NCBI RefSeq assembly: GCF_001422985.1
Contig: NZ_LMNL01000001.1
Location: forward strand, 567,151 to 631,150
Length of the DNA: 64,000 nt
Direction of reading: 5' to 3'
From: Methylobacterium sp. Leaf117
GTDB taxonomy: Bacteria > Pseudomonadota > Alphaproteobacteria > Rhizobiales > Beijerinckiaceae
Shown here: positions 27,715-36,360 of the stretch, one piece after another
Layout of the letters: every line of letters starts with the position of its first letter
Position numbering within the stretch: the stretch's first letter is position 1
Notes under the pieces: model-generated
Seen by the model: only the letters and a program-made list of their open reading frames with translations
The model's database searches: none
What the model was told of the DNA's origin: nothing
Made by a program: the position numbers and the translations under genes

Positions 27715-29538
27715 ATGAGCATCGCTCCGTTCAACGCCAGCACCTATCTCGGCGACCGCAACACGGCCAATCTTGTCGGCCTGAAGGGTCGCCTCGATAC
27801 GCTGACCAACCAGCTCGCCAGCGGCAAGACAGCCACGACGTATGGTGGCCTTGGGACGGGTCGCACCACCAGCCTCAGCGCGCATGCGGCCCTGAGCGCC
27901 CTTGATGGGTACGATGCAGCCATCACGGGCGCGACCACGCGCGTTACCCTGGCCAACCTGAGCATCACCCAGATCAACAATCTCGGTACCAATCTTCAGC
28001 GTTCGCTCGCCGCCAGCAACGGCTCGACCATCGACAACACGCCGCAGATCGCCCGCAACAGCCTGGACGCCGCGATCGATGCCCTGAACATCGACATGGG
28101 CGGCCAATACTTGTTCGGCGGGCGCGCGACCGATGCACCGCCGGTGGCCACTGCCGATACCATCCTGAACGGAGATGTCGCCCGGAACCTTGACGGACTG
28201 AAGACTCTGATCGCGGAACAGAAGGCAGCCGATCTCGGAACGGGTTCCGGCCGGATCACGACCGCGGCGAACGGCGCGACCGTCAGCCTCTCGGAAGACG
28301 GCATCGGCGCGGCCGGCATGGAGATGCGCGCCAATTTCGGGTTTCGACTGCTCGGCGCAACGAGTTCCAACCCGGCCGCGATCGAGCCGAGTGCGACCGG
28401 TGGCGGCGCACCGTCCAACGTCAGTTTCAAGTTCGCGGCGGCTCCGCAAGAGGGGGACCGCATTCGGGTGACCCTGGATCAACCCGACGGCACCCAGACC
28501 TTCGTTGATTATGCAATCAAGGCTGCAGCCACCGACGATGATCCGACAGCGCTGCGTCCGGATGTTGCCGAGGCCGTATTGAACCAGCGGTTCGGAGCGG
28601 ATCGCGAGAAGAATTTTGGCAAAGCCACCGTCGCTGGAATCCAGGGGCCGGATCGGGTCGGAATCACCTCGACCTATAGCGGGGGCACGCCCGCGTCTCT
28701 GACCCTGGGCCTGATAGGGACGCCCCTTGCGGGCGACACCGTGACCGTCAGCGTCGGCCTGCGCGACGGCACGACCCAGACCTTGACCCTCACCGCCAGG
28801 GCCACCGCCGATGCCGCCTCCACGACGGAGTTCTCCCTCGAGGGCGACCGGGAGACCATCGCCAAGAGCCTGTCGAACGCCGTGACCAATGCCCTGAAGG
28901 GGTCTGCCTCGACCAGTCTCGCGGCCAGTTCGGCATCGCGGGCGGCGCAGGATTTTTTTGCCGGATCGCAATCGCCGGGCTTCGCTCCACGGCGCATCAC
29001 GTTCGCCAACGGTCAGGCCACAGGTTACACCGAGCAGGCGAGCACCAAGACGGTGATCTGGTATAAGGGCGACGATACGTCTCCCGATCCGCGCGCCACG
29101 GCCACCGCTCAGATCGGCGCCAATCGAATCCTGAACATCGGCACCCAGGCCAACGAAGCGCCGATCCGTGCCGTGCTCTCGGGTCTTGCGATCATCGCGG
29201 CTGATCCGGGAACGACCGCCGTCAGCGGGACGCCGGACGCACAGCGCTTCAGCGCACTCGCCGACAGCGCCAGAGCCCTCCTGGTCACAGACTCGCGCAA
29301 AGGGGGCGGTGTTCCCGGCATTGCGAGCGATATGGGGCTTGCCGCCAACACACTCTCGAACACCAAGGCCGACAACCGGACCAATCGCGCCACCCTGGAG
29401 GGCTCGCTCGACGGCGTGGAAAACATCTCGGCCCAGGAGGTGACCGCCCAGCTGCTGCAACTCCAGACGCAACTTCAGGCGAGCTATCAGGTCACCTCGA
29501 TGCTTTCGAAACTGAACCTCGTGAACTATCTCAGCTGA
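27715..29538 (+). CDS. flgL: Flagellar hook-associated protein 3, FlgL
   Basis: A 607-residue flagellin-like protein. Conserved ends are present (LKGRLDTLTNQLASGKTATTYG; QLLQLQTQLQASYQVTSMLSK), with AIDALNIDMGGQYLFGG, the FlgL-type stretch. It is roughly twice the length of enteric FlgL; residues about 150-480 form an inserted domain rich in Thr, Ala and Gly that should project from the junction. Could be called flagellin-like, but the position after flgK supports FlgL. Confidence 0.85.
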   Translation: MSIAPFNASTYLGDRNTANLVGLKGRLDTLTNQLASGKTATTYGGLGTGRTTSLSAHAALSALDGYDAAITGATTRVTLANLSITQINNLGTNLQRSLAASNGSTIDNTPQIARNSLDAAIDALNIDMGGQYLFGGRATDAPPVATADTILNGDVARNLDGLKTLIAEQKAADLGTGSGRITTAANGATVSLSEDGIGAAGMEMRANFGFRLLGATSSNPAAIEPSATGGGAPSNVSFKFAAAPQEGDRIRVTLDQPDGTQTFVDYAIKAAATDDDPTALRPDVAEAVLNQRFGADREKNFGKATVAGIQGPDRVGITSTYSGGTPASLTLGLIGTPLAGDTVTVSVGLRDGTTQTLTLTARATADAASTTEFSLEGDRETIAKSLSNAVTNALKGSASTSLAASSASRAAQDFFAGSQSPGFAPRRITFANGQATGYTEQASTKTVIWYKGDDTSPDPRATATAQIGANRILNIGTQANEAPIRAVLSGLAIIAADPGTTAVSGTPDAQRFSALADSARALLVTDSRKGGGVPGIASDMGLAANTLSNTKADNRTNRATLEGSLDGVENISAQEVTAQLLQLQTQLQASYQVTSMLSKLNLVNYLS

Positions 29539-29560
29539 CGCGCTCGCGCAGCGGCTTTCG

Positions 29561-29604
29561 GCTGACGAAGCAGCAGCTTCCGGCTGTCGAAGCAGCAGCT
29601 TCCG
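29561..29604. repeat. 22-bp tandem duplication with hairpins after flgL
   Basis: Two adjacent copies of GCTGWCGAAGCAGCAGCTTCCG differ at one base. Each contains GAAGC-AGCA-GCTTC, a small stem-loop. It follows flgL by about 20 bases and may end the transcript, though no T run follows. Confidence 0.7.
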
Positions 29605-29631
29605 GCCGCCGAACTTGGCCGGGAAGGTGGG

Positions 29632-30012
29632 ATGGCTTATCCCGGATTTCGGTTCAAGGACGGGAGACCCGGCATGACCTCTGCGATGCGTGCCGCATCG
29701 GCGATCGGCCTCGCCGCGCTTTTCGGCGGAGACCTTGCCGCGTCGGCGCAGCCGGGGGAGCGACCGAAACCGCATCCGGACCTGCGGCAGCGGGAGACCC
29801 GCCAGCCCTGCCCGAAGCAGGGTCCCGGCTTCGTGCGCGTTCCGGGCTCGCCGACCTGCATTCGCCTGAGCGGCCGGGCGGTCGGCGCCCTGGATATCGG
29901 CAGTCACGGCACTGCGCCCGTCACCGCGGGGCAGCTCTCGATCGACACCCGCAGTGAATCCGAGTTCGGGCCGGTGCGCGCCTTCGTGCGGATGGGCCAC
30001 GGGCGGCCCTGA
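29632..30012 (+). CDS. Small exported protein resembling the N-terminus of a porin_2-family porin
   Basis: A 126-residue protein (112 if it starts at the ATG at 29674). After a signal-like segment (AASAIGLAALFGGDLAASAQ) it has CPKQGPGFVRVPGSPTCIRL followed by SGRAV, the signature at the start of mature alphaproteobacterial porins (C-P-x-x-G-P-G-F...T-C-I-R-x-x-G), then a strand of the type SIDTRSESEFGPVRAFVRM, which in porins precedes the long barrel. The frame stops there, so a full 16-strand barrel is absent. It is either a natural mini-porin-like exported protein or a truncated porin gene; codon use looks normal. Confidence 0.65.
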   Translation: MAYPGFRFKDGRPGMTSAMRAASAIGLAALFGGDLAASAQPGERPKPHPDLRQRETRQPCPKQGPGFVRVPGSPTCIRLSGRAVGALDIGSHGTAPVTAGQLSIDTRSESEFGPVRAFVRMGHGRP

Positions 30013-30051
30013 CGCGCCACCCGGCCGTCGATCGCGTTCCTTGGTCCGTCG

Positions 30052-30546
30052 TCAGAGGCTGCGCGATAGGACCAGGGGCTGGCTGCGGGCGCCGCCGCTG
30101 CGTCCATAGGGGGAGGGCGCCTGCGAGGGGCGGCCGTAGACCGTGGGGGTTCGAGCCCGGTCGATCTCGTCCACCAGGGTCTTTACCAGGCCTTCGGAGA
30201 CGCCCCGCGCCGTGGCGAGGACCGCCTGATTGGTCTCCAGCGCCTGAGCAAAGCGAAGATGCGCCGCCTTCAGGGTTTCGATGTCCTCCGGTGCGAAACG
30301 GGCGAGCACGATGGCATTGGCCTTGATCGCCTCGAGCCCCTGGAAGTAGGCCGCCGCCAGGGCGGATTTGCGATCCATATCCGCAAGTCCCTCACGCATT
30401 CGACCGACCCGGATGTGATCGCTTTCCCGGGCCAGCACGGCTTCCAGCGCTTCGAGGCTCGCCAACACGCCGGTGACCAGCGCCTGAGCGCCGGCGCGGT
30501 CTGCGATGCGAGGCGTTTGTGTCTCAGCTGACCTTTGCACCGCCAC
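30052..30546 (-). CDS. Flagellar protein, FlgN/FlbY-like
   Basis: A 164-residue, mostly helical protein with a central LESLEALEAVLARESDHIRVGRM-like region seen in FlgN export chaperones and in the Caulobacter FlbY group. The C-terminal 35 residues are Pro/Ser/Arg-rich and probably disordered. Its start overlaps the end of the flgJ-like gene by 23 bases, giving flgI-flgJ-flgN as one unit. FlgN-type chaperones bind FlgK and FlgL before export; that role here is inferred. Confidence 0.65.
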   Translation of the reverse strand: MAVQRSAETQTPRIADRAGAQALVTGVLASLEALEAVLARESDHIRVGRMREGLADMDRKSALAAAYFQGLEAIKANAIVLARFAPEDIETLKAAHLRFAQALETNQAVLATARGVSEGLVKTLVDEIDRARTPTVYGRPSQAPSPYGRSGGARSQPLVLSRSL

Positions 30547-30901
30547 CCTCCTGCATCTTCATCATCTCACGAAACACCTGATCGGCGATGCCGACGCCGC
30601 CGCTCTTCACGATCTGGCCGGCATATTCCTTGGTCAGCATCGAACGGTACACGCCACCGCCGGTGCCGTTCTCGCCGAGCGGGCCATCGGTGCCTTCGGA
30701 TTGCGACAGGCGGTCGAGGGACTGCTCGAGAAACATCGATTCGAAATCCGTCGAAGCCTTCTTCGCCTTGGCCTCAGCGGCGGTTTTGGCGGCCGTGGCG
30801 GTGCCCGAGCCGACCGCACTTTGGACGGTCTTGGCGATGTCTCCGACGATGGCCTTGCCGACCCCAAGGGCGGCGCTGGCGGCGAGGGGCGCGAACAGCA
30901 T
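30524..30901 (-). CDS. flgJ: Rod-binding protein FlgJ-like (no muramidase domain)
   Basis: A 125-residue protein corresponding to the N-terminal rod-binding half of FlgJ: STDFESMFLEQSLDRLSQSE and SMLTKEYAGQIVKSGGVGIAD are the family motifs. As usual in alphaproteobacteria there is no glycosidase domain. It follows flgI by 45 bases and overlaps the next gene. Confidence 0.85.
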   Translation of the reverse strand: MLFAPLAASAALGVGKAIVGDIAKTVQSAVGSGTATAAKTAAEAKAKKASTDFESMFLEQSLDRLSQSEGTDGPLGENGTGGGVYRSMLTKEYAGQIVKSGGVGIADQVFREMMKMQEGGGAKVS

Positions 30902-30946
30902 GGGATTACCTCTCGGGTCGGTTTGAGGAGATGGAGAGAACAGGCA

Positions 30947-32089
30947 TCACATCACCTCGATGTCGGCCTGCAGGGCGCCGGACGCCTTGATCGCCTGAAG
31001 GATCGAGATGAGATCGCGAGGACCGATACCGAGGGCGTTGAGGCCGTCGACGAGTTCCCGCAGGGTCACGCCCTCCTTCACGACGGCGAGCTTGTTGCCG
31101 TCGCCGGTATCGACCTTGACGCCGGTGCGCGGCACCACCGTCGTGGCGCCGTTGGAGAGGGGAGCGGGCTGGCTGACCTGCGGCTGTTCGGTGATCGTCA
31201 CGGTCAGGTTGCCCTGCGCGATCGCCACGGTGGAGACGCGCACGTCACGCCCCATGACGATGATGCCGGAGCGCTCGTCGACGATGACCCGCGCGGTCTG
31301 GTCCGGCTCGACCTTGAGTTGCTCGACCTCGGTCACGAGCCGGATCATGTTGCCGGTGTAGCGGGCCGGAATCTGCAGAGTAACCGTGGCCGGATCGGTC
31401 GGCTCGGCCGTGTCCGCCCCCATGAAGTCGTTGATCGCGGCTGCGATCCGCTTGGAGGTCGTGAAGTCGGGGTTGCGCAGGGAGAGACGAAGCGACCGCA
31501 TGTCGTTCATCTTGAACGCCATCTCGCGCTCGATCATGGCCCCGTTCGGAACGCGCCCGTTGGTCGGCACGCCGCGCGTGATCTTGGCGGCGTCCCCTTC
31601 GGCGGAGAAGCCCGCGATGGCGACCGAGCCCTGGGCCAGGGCGTAGACTTCGCCGTCGGCGCCGAGCAGAGGCGTGACCAGCAGGGTACCGCCCTGGAGA
31701 GACTTTGCGTCGCCGAGGGAGGAGACTGTGATGTCGATGCGATTCCCCTGGGTCGCGAAAGGCGGCAGGCTCGCCGTGACCATTACGGCCGCCAGATTCT
31801 GAGTGCGCATGGTCGCCCCGCGGGTGTTGACCCCGAGCCGTTCCAACATCGCCTGCAACGATTGCTTGGTGAACGGGATGTTGTTCAGGGTATCGCCGGT
31901 GCCATTGAGGCCGACGACGATGCCGTAACCAACGAGCTGGTTTTGGCGCACGCCCTCGACGCTGGCGAGATCCTTGACCCGCGACAGGGCGAGGACAGGA
32001 GCCGCATGGCCGAAAACCAGGGCCATCGCTGCCAGCAAGCAGATGGTGAAGCGATGAAGCCGGGACGGGCCGTTCTGACTGTCAGGCAT
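30947..32089 (-). CDS. flgI: Flagellar P-ring protein FlgI
   Basis: A 380-residue periplasmic ring subunit with a signal peptide (FTICLLAAMALVFGHAAPVLA). Conserved parts include VRQNQLVGYGIVVGLNGTGD and the C-terminal LVDGLNALGIGPRDLISILQAIKASGALQAD. The ATG at 32089 is supported by the sigma54 promoter 35 bases upstream; a start at 32239 would lie beyond that promoter. Confidence 0.94.
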   Translation of the reverse strand: MPDSQNGPSRLHRFTICLLAAMALVFGHAAPVLALSRVKDLASVEGVRQNQLVGYGIVVGLNGTGDTLNNIPFTKQSLQAMLERLGVNTRGATMRTQNLAAVMVTASLPPFATQGNRIDITVSSLGDAKSLQGGTLLVTPLLGADGEVYALAQGSVAIAGFSAEGDAAKITRGVPTNGRVPNGAMIEREMAFKMNDMRSLRLSLRNPDFTTSKRIAAAINDFMGADTAEPTDPATVTLQIPARYTGNMIRLVTEVEQLKVEPDQTARVIVDERSGIIVMGRDVRVSTVAIAQGNLTVTITEQPQVSQPAPLSNGATTVVPRTGVKVDTGDGNKLAVVKEGVTLRELVDGLNALGIGPRDLISILQAIKASGALQADIEVM

Positions 32090-32123
32090 GGGGCTCTTCG
32101 CAGCAGGGATGTCCCGGATACCT

Positions 32124-32139
32124 TGCCAGGACCATGCCA
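32124..32139 (-). promoter_or_regulatory. Sigma54 promoter of flgI operon
   Basis: On the minus strand TGGCATGGTCCTGGCA has GG-N10-GC spacing and two deviations from TGGCAC-N5-TTGCA. The start site would be near 32113, 24 bases before flgI. Confidence 0.8.
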
Positions 32140-32253
32140 AGCCAATCGTTTCTCCAATCCGTTGGAATTGAATGGTTTTCTTCTGCGAGGGAGGGAATGT
32201 TCGATCCGTCGGACTGATTGCTTCATGCCGACCCGGCATTTTCTGCCGGGCTC

Positions 32254-32269
32254 TTTACGCCGGCTTAAC
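32254..32269 (+). promoter_or_regulatory. Near-consensus CtrA box upstream of fliX
   Basis: TTTA-N7-TTAAC, one base away from the CtrA consensus TTAA-N7-TTAAC, 59 bases before the fliX ATG. In Caulobacter fliX is also divergent from flgI and CtrA-controlled. Confidence 0.6.
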
Positions 32270-32327
32270 CATCATCGGCGGATTCTCACGGTGCAGGGCG
32301 CACCGCCGCCCCGATTGGTCTTTTCCC

Positions 32328-32756
32328 ATGCGCGTCGATCCCCGCTTCGTCACCTTGAACACCGGTCCGGCGGCCGCGGGCGCTCGTCGCAACGACACCA
32401 TGCGGTCCTTTACCCTTTCAGACCCCAACAAGGCGTCCACCAGCGCTGCGGCCACCCCGGCAGCCTCTCTGGCCGGACTCGATGCGATCCTGACCCTCCA
32501 GTGCAACGCGGACACCCCAGAGGAGCGTCGGCGGCGCTCGACCCAGCGCGGCAGCGACCTCCTTGATGGGCTGGACCGCCTCAAGGCCTCTCTCATCATG
32601 GGACGGGTCTCGACGCGCGACCTCCAGTCCATCGCGCGCCGCTTGGCCGACCGGACCGGGATCAGCGGTGACCCGCGTCTCGACGGTCTGATCGCCGATA
32701 TTGAGTTGCGGGCCGCCGTCGAACTCGCCAAGCTCTCCCCCTCGGCAGCATTCTGA
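32328..32756 (+). CDS. fliX: Flagellar assembly regulator FliX
   Basis: A 142-residue protein with MRVDPRFVTLN at the start and the FliX core SLAGLDAILTLQ, then RRRSTQRGSDLLDGLDRLK and VELAKLSPSAAF at the end. In Caulobacter, FliX couples flagellar assembly to the sigma54 activator FlbD. A shorter start at 32400 is possible. It is divergent from flgI, as in Caulobacter, with a sigma54 promoter on one side and a CtrA-like box on the other. flbD itself is not in the window. Confidence 0.88.
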   Translation: MRVDPRFVTLNTGPAAAGARRNDTMRSFTLSDPNKASTSAAATPAASLAGLDAILTLQCNADTPEERRRRSTQRGSDLLDGLDRLKASLIMGRVSTRDLQSIARRLADRTGISGDPRLDGLIADIELRAAVELAKLSPSAAF

Positions 32757-32826
32757 CCTGCTTGGCGAAGGGCGGGGCACCAGCCAACTCAGCGCCCCGC
32801 TTCTCCCCTCGGCCTCGAGGGACCGT

Positions 32827-33372
32827 TCAGCCCTTGGTCTTCGCCTTGGCGCGCGGCGCCTCCTCGGCGGCCTCGGCCTCTTCGCTTCCATCCGTGTTGA
32901 TCCGCTCGGCGATCTCGCTGAGGAGCGCGTCGGTCTTCTTCTCCTCCTCCAGGGTCTGTTCCAGAAGCTTGGCGGCATCCGCGTAACCGAGCTGTCGGGC
33001 CCAGGTCTTCAGCGTCCCGTAGCGAGCGATCTCGTAATGCTCGACAGCTTGGGCACAGGCAGCCAGCACAGCGTCGGCGGCCGGGCTGTCGGCGAAATCT
33101 TCGAGATCCTCCTCCATCTCGGAGGTGATGCCCTGCATCGCCTCGCAGGTTTTGGCGCGCGCCGGCTTGCCGATGATCTCGAAGACCTGTTGAAGACGCT
33201 CGACCTGCTCGGCGCTTTCCTCGGCATGCGTCTCGAAGGCGCTGCGAAGCTCCTCGTGCTGAGCCGCTTTCGCTGACTTCTTGAGGGCTCGGACCGACTG
33301 CTTCTCGGCGTAGTAAACGTCTTTCAGCGTCTCATAAAACGCATCGTGCAGAGACTTGACCTTGGTCGCCAT
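32827..33372 (-). CDS. YciE/YciF (DUF892) ferritin-like stress protein
   Basis: A 181-residue helical protein, starting MATKVKSLHDAFYETLKDVYYAEKQ, with Glu/His spacing of the DUF892 four-helix bundle (EEL...FETHAEES, VEHYEIARYGTL). The C-terminus is a charged Glu/Ala/Lys tail. Relatives are induced by general stress and bind iron in a ferritin-like site. GGAG lies upstream of the ATG at 33372. A weak EcfG-like promoter (GGAAA-N17-CGATC) sits at 33386-33412 on the minus strand. Confidence 0.88.
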   Translation of the reverse strand: MATKVKSLHDAFYETLKDVYYAEKQSVRALKKSAKAAQHEELRSAFETHAEESAEQVERLQQVFEIIGKPARAKTCEAMQGITSEMEEDLEDFADSPAADAVLAACAQAVEHYEIARYGTLKTWARQLGYADAAKLLEQTLEEEKKTDALLSEIAERINTDGSEEAEAAEEAPRAKAKTKG

Positions 33373-33952
33373 GAGATATGCTCCGGATCGTAGGAAATAA
33401 TAATCACTTTCCGAGACAGCAATCGGCACATCGACCACATGGTTTGCAGTGAATATTAAGCGATTCGCACAAAACCACGTCGATACAGCCAAACAAGCAC
33501 AGCCAGCCTGACCGCCATCGGCCCCAAGTATCAACCATAAGTTAGGCCGGTTATCTTGGTTGTAGTAACCTAGGTAAAACCTTGAGGAACTTCCGCCAAG
33601 ATCTCGACTGCTGAAGACTTACCGTTCTCGGCGGTGCCGAGCCCAACGTAGGGCCATCGCTCCGGTTCCGCTTGCGGCGCCCTGTGTTCGACCTCGGCCA
33701 CAGGATTGGTGAGACCGGCGGAAGCCATTCAGCCTGCATTTTAACGCAGATTAGAAAGTCCATGACAAAGCGTCGCCGTTGTTGCAGCGCAAAGCGACTT
33801 GCAGAGGGTTTGCAGCCGTTGCGTGTTTGCCGCAGCGCGCAAAACATCCGAGAGGATTGCCGTGAGTAGGGATCACGATGCGTTGTCGTGGCCTGCCCCC
33901 TGCATTATAGCCACGCAAAATGATCGCCGCGAACCGGCTGCAAGAGGCGCGA
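33373..33952. other. Divergent intergenic region, AT-richer than its surroundings
   Basis: About 580 bases between the DUF892 gene and dksA. It is clearly richer in A and T than the flanking genes and should contain both promoters. Apart from the weak EcfG-like element near the DUF892 gene, I see no conserved site, repeat or supported gene. Confidence 0.5.
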
Positions 33953-34372
33953 ATGGCGAAGATCACGATTGAGGACGGATACGTACCGAGTGAAACCGAG
34001 CCGTTCATGAATGATCGGCAGCGGGAGTATTTCCGTCGCAAATTGCTCGGCTGGAAGTCTGATATCTTGCGGGAGGCGCAGGATACGCTGGTGGCATTAC
34101 AGACCGAGAACGAAAATCATCCTGACCTCGCCGATCGCGCATCTTCTGAAACCGATCGCTCGATCGAGCTGCGGGCGCGCGACCGACAGCGAAAGCTTAC
34201 CGGCAAAATCGATGCGGCGCTGGCGCGTCTGGAAGACGGCTCCTACGGCTATTGCGAGGAGACCGGCGAGCCGATCTCGCTGAAACGCCTTGATGCCCGT
34301 CCGATCGCCACACTGTCCCTGGAAGCGCAGGAGCGCCATGAGCGTCGCGAGCGAGTCTATCGCGACGACTGA
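33953..34372 (+). CDS. dksA: DksA/TraR-family RNA polymerase-binding protein with reduced zinc finger
   Basis: A 139-residue protein with DksA coiled coil (FMNDRQREYFRRKLLGWKSD...ALQTENENHPDLADRAS, containing the D-x-x-D-x-A tip) and YGYCEETGEPISLKRLDARP. Of the four zinc cysteines only the first remains; the others are Thr and non-metal residues (ATLSLEAQ). This single-cysteine form is known in alphaproteobacteria and works without zinc in Rhodobacter. The ATG at 33953 has GAGG upstream; another ATG at 33920 is in frame. Confidence 0.88.
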   Translation: MAKITIEDGYVPSETEPFMNDRQREYFRRKLLGWKSDILREAQDTLVALQTENENHPDLADRASSETDRSIELRARDRQRKLTGKIDAALARLEDGSYGYCEETGEPISLKRLDARPIATLSLEAQERHERRERVYRDD

Positions 34373-34486
34373 CCCCGGATAGCCTGTCACCTGATCTCGA
34401 ACAGAATCCTCTCCTGGATCGACCCGTGATCGATCGGGCTGCTGACGACACGATCTCGGCGCCCATCAACGGGGCGCCGATCGGTC

Positions 34487-35233
34487 TCAGAACGGCAGCA
34501 ACACATCGACCAGCTGCTGGCCGTAACGCGGCTGCTGGACGTCTGTGATCTGACCGCGCCCGCCATAGGCGATCCGCGCTTGGGCGATCTTGCTGGATTC
34601 AATGGTGTTGTCCGACTCGATGTCCTCGGGACGGACCACGCCGGCGACGATGAGTTCCCGCACCTCGAAGTTGATCCGGATCTCCTGCTTGCCCTCGACC
34701 ACGAGGTTTCCGTTGGGCAGGATCTGCGTCACGATCGCCGCCACGCTGGTGGTCACCGTCTCGTTGCGCTGAACCGAGCCGGCGCCGTCGCTCGACGTGT
34801 TCGAGGTGGCGGTTATGAGCTTGTCGGGACTGATCCCGGATGCCGCGATGCCCTTGCTGCTCTCCAGACCGAAGGCATTGGGCAATCCCATTCCCTCCGC
34901 GTTCGAGCGCGAGCGCTTGGTCTCGTTGTTCAGGTTCGCCTTGTCGGTGACGTTGACCTTCACGGTGACGAGGTCGCCGATCCGGGCTGCACGCTGGTCT
35001 TTGAAGAAGGCGCGCGAGCCTGTCCGCCATAGGGAATTCGGCGCGTAGGACACCGGCTGGATCTCCGGCATCGGCAGGCGCACCGGCTTGTAGCCGGCCT
35101 GAGAAGTCGGATCCTCGATGGCCGAAAGGGCGGGGGTCGCACCGATCTGGGACAGGCGGTCGGCCGTGTTGCAGGCACCGAGCGCGGTGCACATCAGCGT
35201 GACGGCAAGAGCGGGCGAGAGGCGGTAGGTCAT
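34487..35233 (-). CDS. flgH: Flagellar L-ring lipoprotein FlgH
   Basis: A 248-residue outer-membrane ring protein. Lipoprotein signal with lipobox LGAC (about residues 17-20). Conserved FlgH segments SLWRTGSRAFFKDQRAARIGD and LPNGNLVVEGKQEIRINFEVREL are present. Last gene of flgF-flgG-flgA-flgH, 48 bases after flgA. Confidence 0.95.
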   Translation of the reverse strand: MTYRLSPALAVTLMCTALGACNTADRLSQIGATPALSAIEDPTSQAGYKPVRLPMPEIQPVSYAPNSLWRTGSRAFFKDQRAARIGDLVTVKVNVTDKANLNNETKRSRSNAEGMGLPNAFGLESSKGIAASGISPDKLITATSNTSSDGAGSVQRNETVTTSVAAIVTQILPNGNLVVEGKQEIRINFEVRELIVAGVVRPEDIESDNTIESSKIAQARIAYGGRGQITDVQQPRYGQQLVDVLLPF

Positions 35234-35281
35234 GGGGACCGGACCTTTGGCAAACCGGAAAAGGGACGCGAACGAAGCGGA

Positions 35282-36346
35282 TCAGCGCTGAACGGTCGGT
35301 GGGTCGAAGGCCGCACTGGCCTGGCGCAGCAGCGGTGCCGGACCAACCGAGACACGGCCGGCCCCGATCACGGTGGCGGACAGGATCTTCTTCGAGATCG
35401 GGTTGGTCACCGTGATCGATGACCCGAGACGGCCGCTCTCGTTGGCCTGCCCCCGGAGGGAGAGATTCAGGCCGGGGGAGTCGAACACGATGGTCACGGC
35501 CTCGCCACGTGCCACCAGATCGGGGGGTGCCAGGTCCCCCGAACGCAGGATCGCGCCGGCACTCAGGCTGCGCTGCGCCACCTGCCCGGCGAGATCGGCA
35601 TGCGACCCCTGCGCATCGGCCGGGGTCGCCTCCCGCGGGCGGCGCTCCACCGTGAGATCCGAGGCCAGGATGGTCTCGCCGCGATTGAGGCTCCGGCCGA
35701 GGATCGCGACTTCGCGAATCTCTATGACCTGACCGGACACCCGCAGGGATGCCTGACGCTCGCCGAGCGTGATCAGGGCAGCGATTCGACGTGAGCGGGC
35801 ATCGTAGCTGAGGTCGAGGGCAACGGCTTGGCCGTTCAGATCGAGGGGCGCCAGCAGGACCGGCGCTTCGCCATCGAGGCGGATGGCCAAATTGCGGGAG
35901 TCGACGCCGTAACCGGAATCGAGAGCGCGCTTGAGGGCGGCCTCGATCTCCGGCTGCGTCACCTTGCGGGCGGCGCGCTGGACCGACACCTGAAGCCGGC
36001 CGCCGGTCTCGACCGAGCCGAGCCCGAGCCCCGCGATCGCTTCGGCGATGCGGCGCACCTGGATGGTGCCGGTGGCGCCGAGAGCCGGCGCCCGGAACAG
36101 CGGACGCAGGGCCATCTCGGCGGCCGCACCCTCCACGAGGTCTCCGAGCGTCAGCACGTCGCCGCGCGCCGTGACGTCGCCGCGGAGGCGCATGGGAGCG
36201 CCGGCCGATCGCGCGTCCTGCGCCAACACCTGCAGGGTGAGGACGGACAGGGCCAGCACGGCGAACAAAGTCCGCGCGACAATGGCAGCGCTCAAGGTCG
36301 CAACGCGGGCGGAACGGCGGGGCGGGATCTGTCGCAGAGCATGCAT
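35282..36346 (-). CDS. flgA: Flagellar P-ring chaperone FlgA
   Basis: A 354-residue periplasmic protein that helps FlgI assemble into the P ring. A signal-like hydrophobic segment lies at about residues 24-43 after a basic N-terminus. The C-terminal SAF domain shows ILGRSLNRGETILASDL and GEAVTIVFDSPGLNLSLRGQ followed by ITVTN. It is longer than enteric FlgA (about 220) through an extra N-terminal domain, common in alphaproteobacteria. 14 bases after flgG. Confidence 0.9.
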   Translation of the reverse strand: MHALRQIPPRRSARVATLSAAIVARTLFAVLALSVLTLQVLAQDARSAGAPMRLRGDVTARGDVLTLGDLVEGAAAEMALRPLFRAPALGATGTIQVRRIAEAIAGLGLGSVETGGRLQVSVQRAARKVTQPEIEAALKRALDSGYGVDSRNLAIRLDGEAPVLLAPLDLNGQAVALDLSYDARSRRIAALITLGERQASLRVSGQVIEIREVAILGRSLNRGETILASDLTVERRPREATPADAQGSHADLAGQVAQRSLSAGAILRSGDLAPPDLVARGEAVTIVFDSPGLNLSLRGQANESGRLGSSITVTNPISKKILSATVIGAGRVSVGPAPLLRQASAAFDPPTVQR

Positions 36347-36360
36347 GGTCAGGAGCCCGA

